A DNA stretch of 64,000 nucleotides. Origin: Symsagittifera roscoffensis (Eukaryota; Xenacoelomorpha; Acoela; Convolutidae). Location: positions 46,459,758 through 46,523,757 of the forward strand of contig NC_087062.1 in NCBI RefSeq assembly GCF_963678635.1. Reading direction: 5' to 3'. The translations under genes and the position numbers were made by a program. How positions within the stretch are numbered: position 1 is the first letter of the stretch; each line of letters opens with the position of its first letter. The notes beneath the pieces were generated by a model, which searched no databases, had not been told where the DNA came from, and was given only the letters and a program-made list of their open reading frames with translations. Positions 21,201 through 30,543 of the stretch are shown piece by piece.

Positions 21201-23841
21201 ATAAGGAGTGGATTGCGATCTCTGACATATCGGAACTGGAAGTTGTTTCAGACGTGTTGTCCCAGGACTGGGGCCTCGAGTCAACACTTGAGTCGACTGA
21301 TTCTCCAACATCATATTCCAAGCTGTCTGAGATGTTTCTCGACTCCCCGGAAAAAACTCTGTCCATCGGTCGCTTTGAACCCGACTCCCCGGACAAAATT
21401 CTGCCCCTAGGTGGTCTAGTCAACCTCTCCCCGGACAAGTCGTCCTGCACGGGCTCAAAGGTGTCTGACTCCTCAGACGAGTCGTCCTTGACTGGCTCGA
21501 AGGTATCAGACTCCCCGGACATTGTCTCGTCCACGGACGAACAATCTGGGCTCGGCTCGTATTCCTCTTTTGCATCCGTGAAGTGCACTCTCCTCGTGAA
21601 GCTAGATTTCGACCTGATCCTGACTTCCTCAGTAGTTTGGTTCTGCTTCAGTGTTCCATATTCAGTGAACGAAGTTCTCAACAAGACTTCCTTCGGCATC
21701 GAGCTCACCAGCTGGTTGACAATCGACCTGCAGTCCCGTTCAACGCCTCGGCTGCGGATGGACACTGGCCTCTTCTCTGTTCTCTCGGTAACAGTCAACC
21801 GCTGCATGGTCTCCATCCATTCACGATCATGCCTATCCACTTCCCTGTCCAACAAGTCACGGAGTTTTCCCATGACGTCCGGCGCCACGTTCACCGTCCT
21901 GTTCAATAGAGCCACACTGTTTATACCCAGTCTGGTTAGTTTTTGCTGTACCAAGTTGGATCGGACTAGCAGATCCAACGGAACGGGCTCGCCTCTGGCT
22001 AAAAGCTTTATCTCCGCGGCCGTCTCCACTGGAAGGTCAGGGTGTCCAGGTATAGGATGTCCTGACTTGTCTAACCACCTAGTAAGTGGCAGCTTGTCGT
22101 AGGTTTCTTTATCCAGAAAGGAAAACCCGTCTTTGATCTCTGATTGGTTAGCCTGCTTCTCCTCGAGGCGCTCATAAAATTCTGTCTTTTTACTGAGGCT
22201 ATCTGCGTTCTGGTGCTTGTCACGGGTACGGTGCTCTATGATCATGTGGTATCCATCCAGGCGCACGATCCAACGACCAATATAGCTTTGGTCCATCGAA
22301 TAGGTTTTCAGCCAGGCAAGGGCACGGTTATCCACACGTAACTTGAAGGGAGCACTCCCCAGGTAGGCCCTGTATTTTTCCACGAACGTGATCACAGCAA
22401 ACATCTCCGCTTTTGGTGCGCCATACTTCATCTCAGTATCACTCAGGACTTTACTTCCGTAAGCTATCGGACGAAGAACCGTTCTCCCGTTCCACTCCTG
22501 CTCTTGGTGAAGTATGCCCGATATCGCAACCACTGATGCATCCGTGTCCAGTACGAACATCCCTTTCTCTGTTGGCATGCCGAGGACCGGTGCCTCGCAA
22601 ACTTCACGCTTGATGTTCTCAAATGAAACTTGTGCTTCATCAGTCCAAGTGAACTTTTTGCCCTTGTTTCTAATTAACCGCTGCATGGGGTATATTTTGT
22701 CAGCATACCCCTTGATGAACTCTCTATAATAATTTGCGAATCCCAGAAAACTCATCAGCTTGGTATCTGTTTTAGGTGCCTTCCAGGTCAGCACCGCTTC
22801 AACCGCTTCAGGATCTGGTCTCACTCCATGTTTATCAACCAGGCGGCCCAGATACTTTATGGAATCCCTGAGGATTTCACACTTAGAGGGTTTGCATTTC
22901 AGACCCGCCTGCTTCATGCAAGAAAACACCTCCTCCAACCTCTCTATGTGGTCTTTTAAGGTTGGTGTTGCAATCACGACATCATCGACATAACACATGA
23001 TGAGATTCCCGTATTTCTTAGTGACGCTCGTGAGTGCCTGGGCCATTAGTCGCTGGAATGTGGCCGTCGCGTTGCACAATCCGAATGGCATCCTCTTCCA
23101 CTGGAACAGTCCCAGCTCACACGCCAAGCCTGTCTTCTCTCGATCTTGCCTTCTAAGTGGCACTTGCCAGAATGCAGAGCCCAGATCCAACGTCGTGAAA
23201 AACTTCGCGTCTCCCAGCTTGGACAGGCTCTCATCGATGCGGGGAATCGGGTATGCGTCCTTTATAGTCACTGCGTTCAGATAACGGAAATCACAACAAA
23301 ATCTGAGTTATCCCCCTTTCTTTTTCGCCATAACCACACCACAAGCCCATGGAGACTTCGACGGCTCGATCATGTCGTACTCCATTAACATCTCGATTTC
23401 CTTCCTACGCGCTTCTGAATTGTTTGGGGTCATTCTTCTCGCCCCTTCCCTATGAGGTACCGAGCCCTCTTCTATCTCAATCTCGTGCTCTACAAAATTG
23501 CAACAACCTATGTCAGCCTTATGTTTCGAAAAAACGTCTGCGTTCCGATTTAGCACCGCCCTGAGCGAATCTAGTTCCTTGTCTGATATTTTACCCTTCA
23601 GATGTTCTATCTCAGGTAGGACAGGTTTATTCACTGCTAACTCTGCCTCCGTCGGTCTCCCAGGGAAGTTGGAACAACTAGACAGCCCATCATCCGTTTC
23701 CGACTTCATTGAAAACAATTTCCTAGAAGATTTCAATTCATTCACTCTTTTCATTATACATTCTTGGTTCGCATGCAATGGACATTTAGTTACATCAAAC
23801 TTTTTCAAGTTCTCCACACTCAGAAAGTCTGTGTTCAGATC
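18271..23841 (-). CDS. pol: Pol: RT, RNase H, integrase and C-terminal macro-like domain (one in-frame stop)
   Basis: Residue numbers count from 23271. RT shows LDLGSAFWQ (29-37), MPFGL and YVDD (94-97). RNase H shows DTDAS (242-246), AEM (Glu 289), RVDN (Asp 314) and HQNADSLS. A long linker near 480-700 carries Ser-Gly-Glu repeats. Integrase has the H-x4-H and C-x2-C zinc site near 880-920, Asp in VQIDHQ (about 950), Asp in QSDNG (about 1009) and Glu in VERQN (about 1046). A GPF motif is near 1183. There is no chromodomain. After an acidic tail, residues about 1525-1660 resemble a TARG1-like macro domain. The frame runs upstream past 23271 to 23841 and contains one TAA at 23308-23310 inside RT, where a sense codon is expected. 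It lies in the -1 frame relative to the protease ORF, overlapping by 7 bases. Confidence 0.9.
18280..18700 (-). other. Macro-like (ADP-ribose-binding) domain at the Pol C-terminus
   Basis: Macro domains bind ADP-ribose or remove it from proteins. The sequence shows the family's order: CAIAITADVSFKTALAADFK at the N-terminus, KYLYFLVTKAT where macro proteins have a Tyr-Tyr-Leu-Ile-Thr-Lys strand, then VTSLSLPVYD, and a final VIFSETDIEVYL strand. The Gly-rich loop usual after LSLP (IGCGLDGL in active proteins) is replaced by a Pro/Arg/Lys-rich segment, so substrate turnover may be lost. Call by eye only. Confidence 0.6.
18878..18923 (-). repeat. Internal duplicate of the 3' hairpin plus TTGTCCGGGGAGT block
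   Basis: Inside the pol C-terminal region, a hairpin ATCGAC, loop GGGGAC, GTCGAT is followed by TTGTCCGGGGAGT. The same arrangement lies just before the 3' LTR at 8220-8260, with stem bases changed in pairs. It is read in a different frame from the other coding copies of the motif. Confidence 0.65.
21340..21530 (-). repeat. Ser-Gly-Glu repeats in the Pol linker
   Basis: Five or six imperfect repeats of about 15-17 codons each encode SGES or SGER followed by Pro and an Asp/Arg-rich tail. At DNA level four contain CTCCCCGGA on the + strand (near 21343, 21385, 21427 and 21511). This is the same core found next to the 3' LTR. The linker lies between RNase H and the integrase zinc site. Confidence 0.7.
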
Positions 23842-25556
23842 TTATTAGGAGGTCTTTTTTCATACTTTCTCTCAGGATCCTTGATCCTAATCAATCCGTC
23901 ATTGACATCGATCGTGACGTCAAAGTTGCGAACGAAATCCCTTCCTAAGATGAACTGGTCAGATTCGTCCAAATTCTCTACTACTAGGAAGCTCATCCAA
24001 AGATGTCTTCCTCCGAGCTGCAGTGAAATGATCGGGGTTCGTCCGGCGACATAGATCGCTCCCTGATTGGCAGCTGCCAACCTGATGTTTGTCGGTATGA
24101 GATCCGACCTTTCGAAACCCATGTCGGTCCAAGTTTTGACTGGCATGACACTAACCACTGCTCCCGTGTCTAGCAGTCCCTTTACTGAAAGTTGTCTGCC
24201 TTGCACGTCCAGAACGTGTGCGGCCAGATCGGCCTCGCAACCAATATGCACCGCATCTTGTTCGAGCATCGCGTTGTGTCCGATTCGTCTGACCTTCAGC
24301 TCCTCTTTACCAATGTATATCCGGCCAACCTGATCGTTCGCATCAGTTATGTGAGCTTTCGTGTAGATATTGATGCCATCTACATTCATCAGGATCGGGT
24401 AAGGGCCATGGACATCGATATAATGTCCGTCCACTTTCATCAGCCTCGGACCTCCCGTTGTGAGCAGCGCTCGCACTGCCCTGGAGTCCAGTTTGGGATC
24501 CTTCTCCTTCAGGTAGTCGGCATAGATGTCCAGGTGGACTAGTGTAATCTCGGATGGTTCACTCAAGTTCTTGACCACCTGGTGCCCTGCGACTGAGATG
24601 ATGGACATTATTTTGGTCCCCGCCTTCGTCATGCCGAAAGTCTTACCAGATATAACGTTCAGTTTTAGTCCCTGTTTCTTGGGCTCCTCTTTGTCTTCTG
24701 CTTTTGTCGTTTTACCCAGGAAATTAAGACTTTCCCGAAGATCTGTGCTCTCCAGCTCCGATCTTACCCATTGCTCCACTTCTTTCGTGGCTAGGTCCTG
24801 TTTGACATTCTGCAGCGCTGTCCTTGCCGCCAGGCCGTAATCCACCTTGAGTGGGCTAGACGACTCTGCTTCGAGGTTCGAGGCTACCACCTCGTCAGGC
24901 CATGTCTTAACCTTTTTGGTCGTGAAGGTGCTCGGTGTAGTCTCCTTTCTCCGAGATTCAGCCTCGTTCATCAGACGTGCTCGACTGGCCTTGACACCCG
25001 AAAGCGCCTCTTCATGGCGGGGATGTTTCGCGTCCGCTACTGCATCCCAAAATTGAGTACAATCCGACTTGAAGTGTCCCTCCAAATTACAGAAGAAACA
25101 CCTCGGACCATATTTCATGATGAGCCCTCTGACGTACTCTTCATGATCCTCGTCGGTCGCGTCGGCGTCCTCGAGAAAGTAGCCTATGGCCTTCATGTTC
25201 TGTTTGTATGTAGAACACGCAGAAACGTGATGGTCCATCGAACCACAATTCGCGCACGACCTCCTCTTGTCCATGTCATCGCGAGGTTTGTACCAACTGG
25301 AATTCGCACCAGTGTTTGTCCCGCTATAGTTGCCATAATTGTTGTAACGGTTTTGCGCCCTCGGTTTTATGAGTAAATACTCGCGTGACTTCATACGCAA
25401 GTCGTCAGGCGTGGGTACCTGGTCAAGCGACAGGGTGAAGTGAGTGGCCAACATGGTCTTCAACTCCTCACTCCTTACTCCATCCATGAACTTCGAAGCA
25501 ATCGCCAAGTTTCGCTCGGATATTCTCTCATCCGGGTTGCTTCTCCTCCTGAGCAA
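23835..25556 (-). CDS. Nucleocapsid and aspartic protease part of Gag-Pro (573 aa)
   Basis: Two CCHC zinc knuckles bind RNA: CANCGSMDHHVSAC at residues about 100-113 and CFFCNLEGHFKSDC at about 150-163, both with C-x2-C-x4-H-x4-C spacing. A retropepsin follows near 450-560. It has LLDTGA carrying the catalytic Asp and ILGRDF carrying the second conserved segment. The N-terminal residues continue the capsid C-terminus encoded upstream in another frame. It ends at TGA 23835-23837, and pol continues in -1. The frame is the same as that of Gag at 26343-27440, so Gag-Pro was probably one frame originally. Confidence 0.88.
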   Translation of the reverse strand: MLRRRSNPDERISERNLAIASKFMDGVRSEELKTMLATHFTLSLDQVPTPDDLRMKSREYLLIKPRAQNRYNNYGNYSGTNTGANSSWYKPRDDMDKRRSCANCGSMDHHVSACSTYKQNMKAIGYFLEDADATDEDHEEYVRGLIMKYGPRCFFCNLEGHFKSDCTQFWDAVADAKHPRHEEALSGVKASRARLMNEAESRRKETTPSTFTTKKVKTWPDEVVASNLEAESSSPLKVDYGLAARTALQNVKQDLATKEVEQWVRSELESTDLRESLNFLGKTTKAEDKEEPKKQGLKLNVISGKTFGMTKAGTKIMSIISVAGHQVVKNLSEPSEITLVHLDIYADYLKEKDPKLDSRAVRALLTTGGPRLMKVDGHYIDVHGPYPILMNVDGINIYTKAHITDANDQVGRIYIGKEELKVRRIGHNAMLEQDAVHIGCEADLAAHVLDVQGRQLSVKGLLDTGAVVSVMPVKTWTDMGFERSDLIPTNIRLAAANQGAIYVAGRTPIISLQLGGRHLWMSFLVVENLDESDQFILGRDFVRNFDVTIDVNDGLIRIKDPERKYEKRPPNKI

Positions 25557-25557
25557 T

Positions 25558-26336
25558 TCAAGGTTGACGCCTCTTCTCGAACTTCACCATAGCCTGGTGC
25601 CCTTGTACTCCAGAGCCGAAACGATTCAGCAGGATGTCGAATATCTTGCGAGCGCTGTCTCTCTCATTGGCTCTTTTCGCCATTACACAATTTAATGCAG
25701 TACCCTCCAGGTTGCTCGTCAGCGCGCTGCACTCTTGTTTCTTGGAGAGATTCTCTTCCTCAAAGTGTAACTTCATCACCTCTATCCAAGTATCAATGCA
25801 GCCGTCCGACTCGTCTTTATATGACTTCGGCTTTTTCAGTGTTCTTCTTGACCTCTCTCCTCTCTCGGTTGACTTCGAGAGCTTGGTGATGAATGTTTCA
25901 AGAGATCTGTTCAGAGGCTCAAACATCGAGGCATACATCGTTGTGTCTTGTGAGACTGTAGTCAGATCTGGTACTGAACTGACTTGTGGCACGGTTGGCA
26001 ATCTTGTCTCCGGGGTGACATCTGCCTCCGGCGGGACTGGATTCGTCCAGCCAGGCCTCTGCGGGGCTGCCCTTGGCCGCTCCTTGTTTCTATGTTCGTA
26101 GTCGTTCTCGAGCCTTGCTGGGCCCTGGCACTGTTGCCCGTACCATCTCCAACATTCGCATGGCGTGAGCGCTCCCTTGAGTTGGAATGCTCCTGCCAAC
26201 TACTCCCATTCAGGATCGCGTCAAGCTTCCGCATCATCAAGTCAGATTTGGCGTCCAACCTCTTTTCCAGGCCAGTCATCGTTTGGGCGTAGGTATTATC
26301 ATGATCATTTAATAATCGCTCGATCTCTCTTGTCAT
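25558..26336 (-). pseudogene. gag: Gag capsid region, frameshifted
   Basis: The capsid-like part contains W-x(5)-F (WIEVMKLHFEEE) and a helical segment ending AMVKFEKR, typical of Retrotrans_gag domains. In this copy the first part (26336 to about 26080) is in the same frame as the Gag N-terminus and the nucleocapsid-protease. The rest, about 26080 to 25560, is shifted by one base and then shifted back. Two compensating indels, near 26050-26110 and near 25580, explain this simply. An in-frame TAG at 26343-26345 precedes it. Confidence 0.75.
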
Positions 26337-26342
26337 CCTAAC

Positions 26343-27440
26343 CTATCTTTCCTCTGACTCTTTGTTTGCCTGTGCCAGGCTCTCAGCCAGGCATTGATCG
26401 GTGTTACGAATCAATTGAGCCTGATCAAACCTCGCCTGCGACTTCACGTGCGTTAGCTCATCTTTCAAACTCTCTCGACCATGGTGAGCTCTCTCGTCAA
26501 CTTGATCTATCCTCTTAGTCATGTCCCGCCTCAATTCATCCAGGCCATTCATCACACCAGCGAACATGTCACTTATGTCACCAGCTGCCCCCAATGGCGG
26601 GGTTAGCCCCAGAGAAGACGAGGTCAACTGCGGCTGTAACCTAGTACTCGATGACGCGCCGCCCTTTTGCTTGTGCATTGACGTCATCAGTCTGTCAAAC
26701 GTTGATGACGCTCCCATCGTTATCCCATCCGACATAGGCCTGGTCGGCGAGGCAGAAGACGCCTCCCTGCTCATGTCGTTCCTTGGGCACGGTGTGAAGT
26801 TCACATCCGGATGGGTTATTTCCGGTTGGTCGTAACTAGAGGATAGACCTCCGGCTTGTAGCGACGTCACGCGCTCATCGTACAAAGACTTCCAACTTTT
26901 CTTTGCCTTCGAGAACGTCTGCTCTTCACCCGGACTCATACTCGACATCATCGCGTTGTTGCTCTGTTTGGCCAAAGATGAGTGTGCACTTGTCGGATGT
27001 GAAGGTTCCTTTCTCCCTTTATAGCTCTTAGTCTCTGATTTAGATATTCCCCTGTACAACACTTCATCCCGAGGTTCGATCTCGGGACGCTCCGAGGTCT
27101 CCTCTGTCCTCTCGACTTCCTCCCGTTCGAGGACCTCGTCTCGCTCAAAGTCGGGTCGAATGAGCGTTCGCTCCCCTTCGTCAAAGGGATCCACCAGCGT
27201 TTCGCTCGCAGGCTCGGCCTCGGCGCTCCGCCTTTGATTGTCATCGAGGTTTTTCTCGCTCCTTAGTTTCATTTCGCTCACTGAAAGATCAGGTTGACCT
27301 TTAGTCGATTCGTCTTCAGCAAACGCGTCGGAAGCGCTGCTAAACGAGGTTTGGCTACGCCTAGTTTTAAATTTCCGCGTGTTTCCCTTGCTTAGCCTGG
27401 GAATTTTAGTAGTCGATCCTAACGAGTCCCTGCGCTCCAT
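26343..27440 (-). CDS. gag: Gag N-terminal region
   Basis: It starts at ATG 27440-27438 with A at -3 and G at +4. The protein is about 365 residues long, highly charged and Ser/Thr-rich, with an Arg/Glu-rich block near residues 95-145 and a heptad-like C-terminal segment (DMTKRIDQVDERA onwards). No known domain is recognised, as is usual for the matrix-like part of gypsy Gag. It ends at TAG 26343-26345. The same frame continues open for over 100 codons beyond that stop, so the stop is either a mutation or a readthrough site. Confidence 0.7.
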   Translation of the reverse strand: MERRDSLGSTTKIPRLSKGNTRKFKTRRSQTSFSSASDAFAEDESTKGQPDLSVSEMKLRSEKNLDDNQRRSAEAEPASETLVDPFDEGERTLIRPDFERDEVLEREEVERTEETSERPEIEPRDEVLYRGISKSETKSYKGRKEPSHPTSAHSSLAKQSNNAMMSSMSPGEEQTFSKAKKSWKSLYDERVTSLQAGGLSSSYDQPEITHPDVNFTPCPRNDMSREASSASPTRPMSDGITMGASSTFDRLMTSMHKQKGGASSSTRLQPQLTSSSLGLTPPLGAAGDISDMFAGVMNGLDELRRDMTKRIDQVDERAHHGRESLKDELTHVKSQARFDQAQLIRNTDQCLAESLAQANKESEER

Positions 27441-27871
27441 AGTTTTTAACAAAATGAAAATATTCGTAATTTGATGGCAATGCAAACGTACCACAAACAA
27501 GATTTAGTTAAATCACTTAACGCTGCCTACTCGATTCCGTCAGTATCAAAATGTCTCTTAGATCTCTCACGACTAAACTAGTGACTCAGCTAAAGTTACA
27601 CACAGGGTCTACCCAGTATTGATATAATGCTAACTCAACCCGGTTGTATAGTATAACAGTATCACTAAGTTTCCACAAGATATAATCGACACACAAAACA
27701 CAATCGATAATCAGATAAGAATATCCTACAGGTGACAGCGACCTTTTGTCAGTATCAATTTATCGCCACACAATTTATCAAGTCACTGCTTTTTTTTAAA
27801 ATTAAACAATCTTTGATAAAAAGCAGTGATGATTCAGAAATAGATAAATAAAACTTAGTCTTAAAGAAAAA

Positions 27872-28206
27872 GACTTCCCCCAATCGGAACGATCCGAAAG
27901 AACGAAGCCCAGGACACAGTCTTCTCAAGTGGGTGTGTATCTGCCTAATACACCCACCGAGGTCTTCTTTTGGGTGTCCTGCGATTGCCCGAGCTGTCCT
28001 ACTAAGTAGCTCAAGGCAACCTCTGATCGAAAATTCGTAAAGTCTATGAAAAAGCTCTCCCACACTCGGACTGCTCCAAATGCACGAGAGTAGGGAACAA
28101 TCTTTCTTCTCAGGTGGATGTGTACTTGCCTAATACACCCACCGAGGTCTTCCTTTATTTGTTCCCGGATTGCCCGAACTTTTCTATTAAGTAGCTCAAG
28201 GCAACC
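27872..28206 (-). ncRNA. Two tandem structured RNA units in the leader
   Basis: Two units about 185 bases apart share CCTAATACACCCACCGAGGT and TAAGTAGCTCAAGGCAACC. Each folds the same way. Outer stems are 27910-27917 with 27974-27981 in unit A and 28093-28100 with 28159-28166 in unit B. Inner hairpins are 27929-27936 with 27950-27957 and 28113-28121 with 28135-28143. A 3' hairpin pairs TTGCC with GGCAA in both. The outer stem differs in sequence (CAGGACAC against GGGAACAA) yet stays fully paired, which supports a selected RNA structure. Function is unknown; packaging or ribosome entry would fit the position. Confidence 0.6.
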
Positions 28207-28439
28207 ACACGACCAAAATCACAATAAAAAAATTTCTTTGTTCGGGTACTCCTGATACACCCAATGTAGAATCCAAAGTTGATCACGAATTTCCGGGTCA
28301 AAATGGGTTCCTATGATCCTGATAAGCACGCCTTATATCCTAATATGATCCTAATTAAATGGATATTTTCCGTTTCCCAAATTGCCACAGAAAGTTTACT
28401 CAAGTCTCTAACAAGGAAGATCTTTAGGAGGTTTAAGAC

Positions 28440-30475
28440 ACTCCGGAGGGTTACCTCGGAGGGTACCTTGATCACCCAAGCTACTTCGGAGGGTCCCCTT
28501 AAATTTACTAAGGAGGGTCAATAAGATGCTTAATATGCTCCGGAGGGTTACTTCGGAGGGTACCTCCAAAATTTTCAAATTTTTTGATCTCGCTTAGAAG
28601 GTTCTCCCACTAGCTTCAAAAAGCATCAAAACAAGCTAGGAGTTCTAAGGGTAGCTGTTTTAACTTCTTAGGGTGATCTCGTGGAAATTTTCCACTAAGG
28701 AGGGTTGCTAAAGGGTTTAGCTGACTCCGGAGGGTCACTTCGGAGGGTTCCCCCAAAATCAAGAAAAAGGGTTATATCACCGCAGTAAAGCCTCTGAAAG
28801 CGGTCTACCTGAATTAAAACTAGGTTGGCTGACACGGTCAACCTTCCCAGTTGAATAAAAAGATGTTTTGATAAAATTTTCTGCCGCTCGGAGGGTTGCC
28901 CGTGATTTGGACCCTCCGAACCAACAAATTCTAAAAAAATTTTTCTTTTCCAAAATAATCAACCCAAAAACGGTTGTGATTCGGAAAAGTGGTCAAAAAC
29001 GTCGACTTATGGTACCAAAATTATCCCGATCGGATAACTAGTCTTTGAGAAATCGCCAAAAACGCGTTCGTCAAAATGGCCTTTTTTCACCACCTATATA
29101 GGTTCTGAAAGACTTTTTCCGCAATTCCGTTCGAAATTGCCTAAAAATACTTGAAATGAGCGTAGCAGCTCTGTACGGCACTGGAATAGTGCAAAAAACC
29201 GGACCAAAATTGGTTTAGAAACAAAAATTTGGCCAAAAACTATCAAATTTGGACCCTCCGATTCCTTCCTTTTCCAAACCTTAAGTCGTTAGCTCTATCC
29301 ACGGAGCTACTCGGAGGGTTACCCAAAAATTTCTCTAGTAACCGAGCACGTTATGCTAGCACGCTCCTAACGCAAAAAATTTTATTGCTCTAACTGTAAA
29401 AACTCAAAAACTCGATCCCCAAAACAGATTGACAAAATACAGAAAATTATCAAAATTTTGATCAAAAAATTTCCGTTTTTCTAACTTCTACTGAGTCTTT
29501 GCTCACGCGGTTTCTTTAGTGAAGGGGATCGAACTACGTAGCTACTCTCTATATAAAAGCTTTTTGCCTATCGGAAAAGCTCGGATATCCGGAAATTTGG
29601 GGGTCTGCAGTTTGGTCGAAAATTGGTAATTTTCGACAAAAATGGCTGTTTCTTGGGTCTAAATAGGAGATAAGTAATATATAATAAGGATAATGATCTA
29701 TTAATAGTCGTTAATGAATAGTACTATACCCTCCTTTGCACCAAAATACCCGAATTAAGACCCTTAACTCGGAAATTTGTAATCGATGGAGGGTACAATC
29801 GGACCGCGCCAATCGTGCCCCCCACCACTTAAGTTTTAATGAAATAGTACCCGAACGATACTAAAATTGCTTCAACGATACCCAACAGTCGTTGCGGATA
29901 TTGTCCCTGATGTCCCTGTTGAGTGTGGAACACGTTGATCAGCGTGCCACCCTACCCTCCGGTCACCGGTAAAATCACCATTAACGTGCTTAAACACTCA
30001 AATTACACTCGAGGGAGGGTATCCAACCCTTCACCAAAACACACAATCGTTCTATCAGAAACGATATAAATCAATCTGAAACAACAACAAATAGGAAGGT
30101 CAGATCACATCTCGTCCGGAAATAACATATAAACTGCCACTTTATGTTTTTTACTGTTTTTGGTCTTTTTTGGATTTTTTACTGTTTTTTGTACTTTTTT
30201 GTTTTTAAATAAATTTGTTTTTGGCTTTTTCTTGGTTATACACTATTTTTGTTCGGTTTTACGCTTTCTCTTTAGTTGTTTTTGGTCCCGGGACCTCGGG
30301 ACAAGCGGGTTCATGACTTCCCACCTAACCCTCCGGCCCCCGGAATTTTCGGTGTTAACTGAGTTAAAAAGCTAAATTGTACTAGACGGAGGGTACGCAC
30401 CTTCCCCCTAGTACAACAACGGTCATTAAGACCTCTAACTCGGGCATACGCCCGGAGCGGAGGGTTCGTCGCTGA
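28440..30475. repeat. Cluster of GGAGGGT motifs in the leader
   Basis: GGAGGGT (or ACCCTCC) occurs roughly twenty times in 2 kb, often as CTTCGGAGGGT or CTCCGGAGGGT. Examples lie near 28444, 28457, 28487, 28511, 28541, 28554, 28698, 28728, 28741, 28890, 28910, 29253, 29312, 29788, 29953, 30013, 30328, 30388 and 30459. ACCCTCC also occurs in the LTRs. The flanks are not tandem copies of a longer unit. Confidence 0.6.
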
Positions 30476-30513
30476 AACGCTTGCTGATCATGATGGTTGC
30501 ATGCCTTTAACAG

Positions 30514-30531
30514 GCCCACCCAGGAGCGCCA
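30514..30531 (-). promoter_or_regulatory. Primer-binding site resembling the complement of tRNA-Asn
   Basis: On the - strand TGGCGCTCCTGGGTGGGC begins 12 bases after the 5' LTR edge. Its complement, GCCCACCCAGGAGCGCCA, resembles the 3' end of animal tRNA-Asn(GUU) as I remember it, with about two mismatches in the acceptor stem and a terminal CCA. The 12-base gap is longer than usual. Confidence 0.6.
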
Positions 30532-30543
30532 TAAAAACTTCTA

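Larger units (their letters stand above)
27441..30513 (-). other. Long 5' leader of the giant element
   Basis: About 3 kb without a long open frame lies between the primer site and gag. It holds two tandem structured units (27872-28206), a scatter of GGAGGGT/ACCCTCC motifs (28440-30475) and a T-rich stretch near 30145-30220 (A-rich on the RNA strand). Such long leaders are unusual for gypsy elements and normally carry packaging or translation signals. Confidence 0.6.

Noticed and set aside
25556-25600. AAG AGG C at the capsid/nucleocapsid junction resembles a Ty1-type +1 frameshift site.
   Set aside because: The frame before the capsid segment and the frame after it are the same, so two compensating indels in this copy explain the shift more simply than programmed +1 shifting.
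12132-26345. A reassigned genetic code to explain in-frame stops in the giant element.
   Set aside because: The in-frame stops are TAG, TAA and TGA, one each, while all three also act as proper ends of long ORFs. Mutation or local recoding fits better.
27755-28063. A 102-codon open frame on the - strand in the leader.
   Set aside because: It runs across the covarying RNA units, lacks any recognisable motif, and is likely a by-product of the structure's composition.
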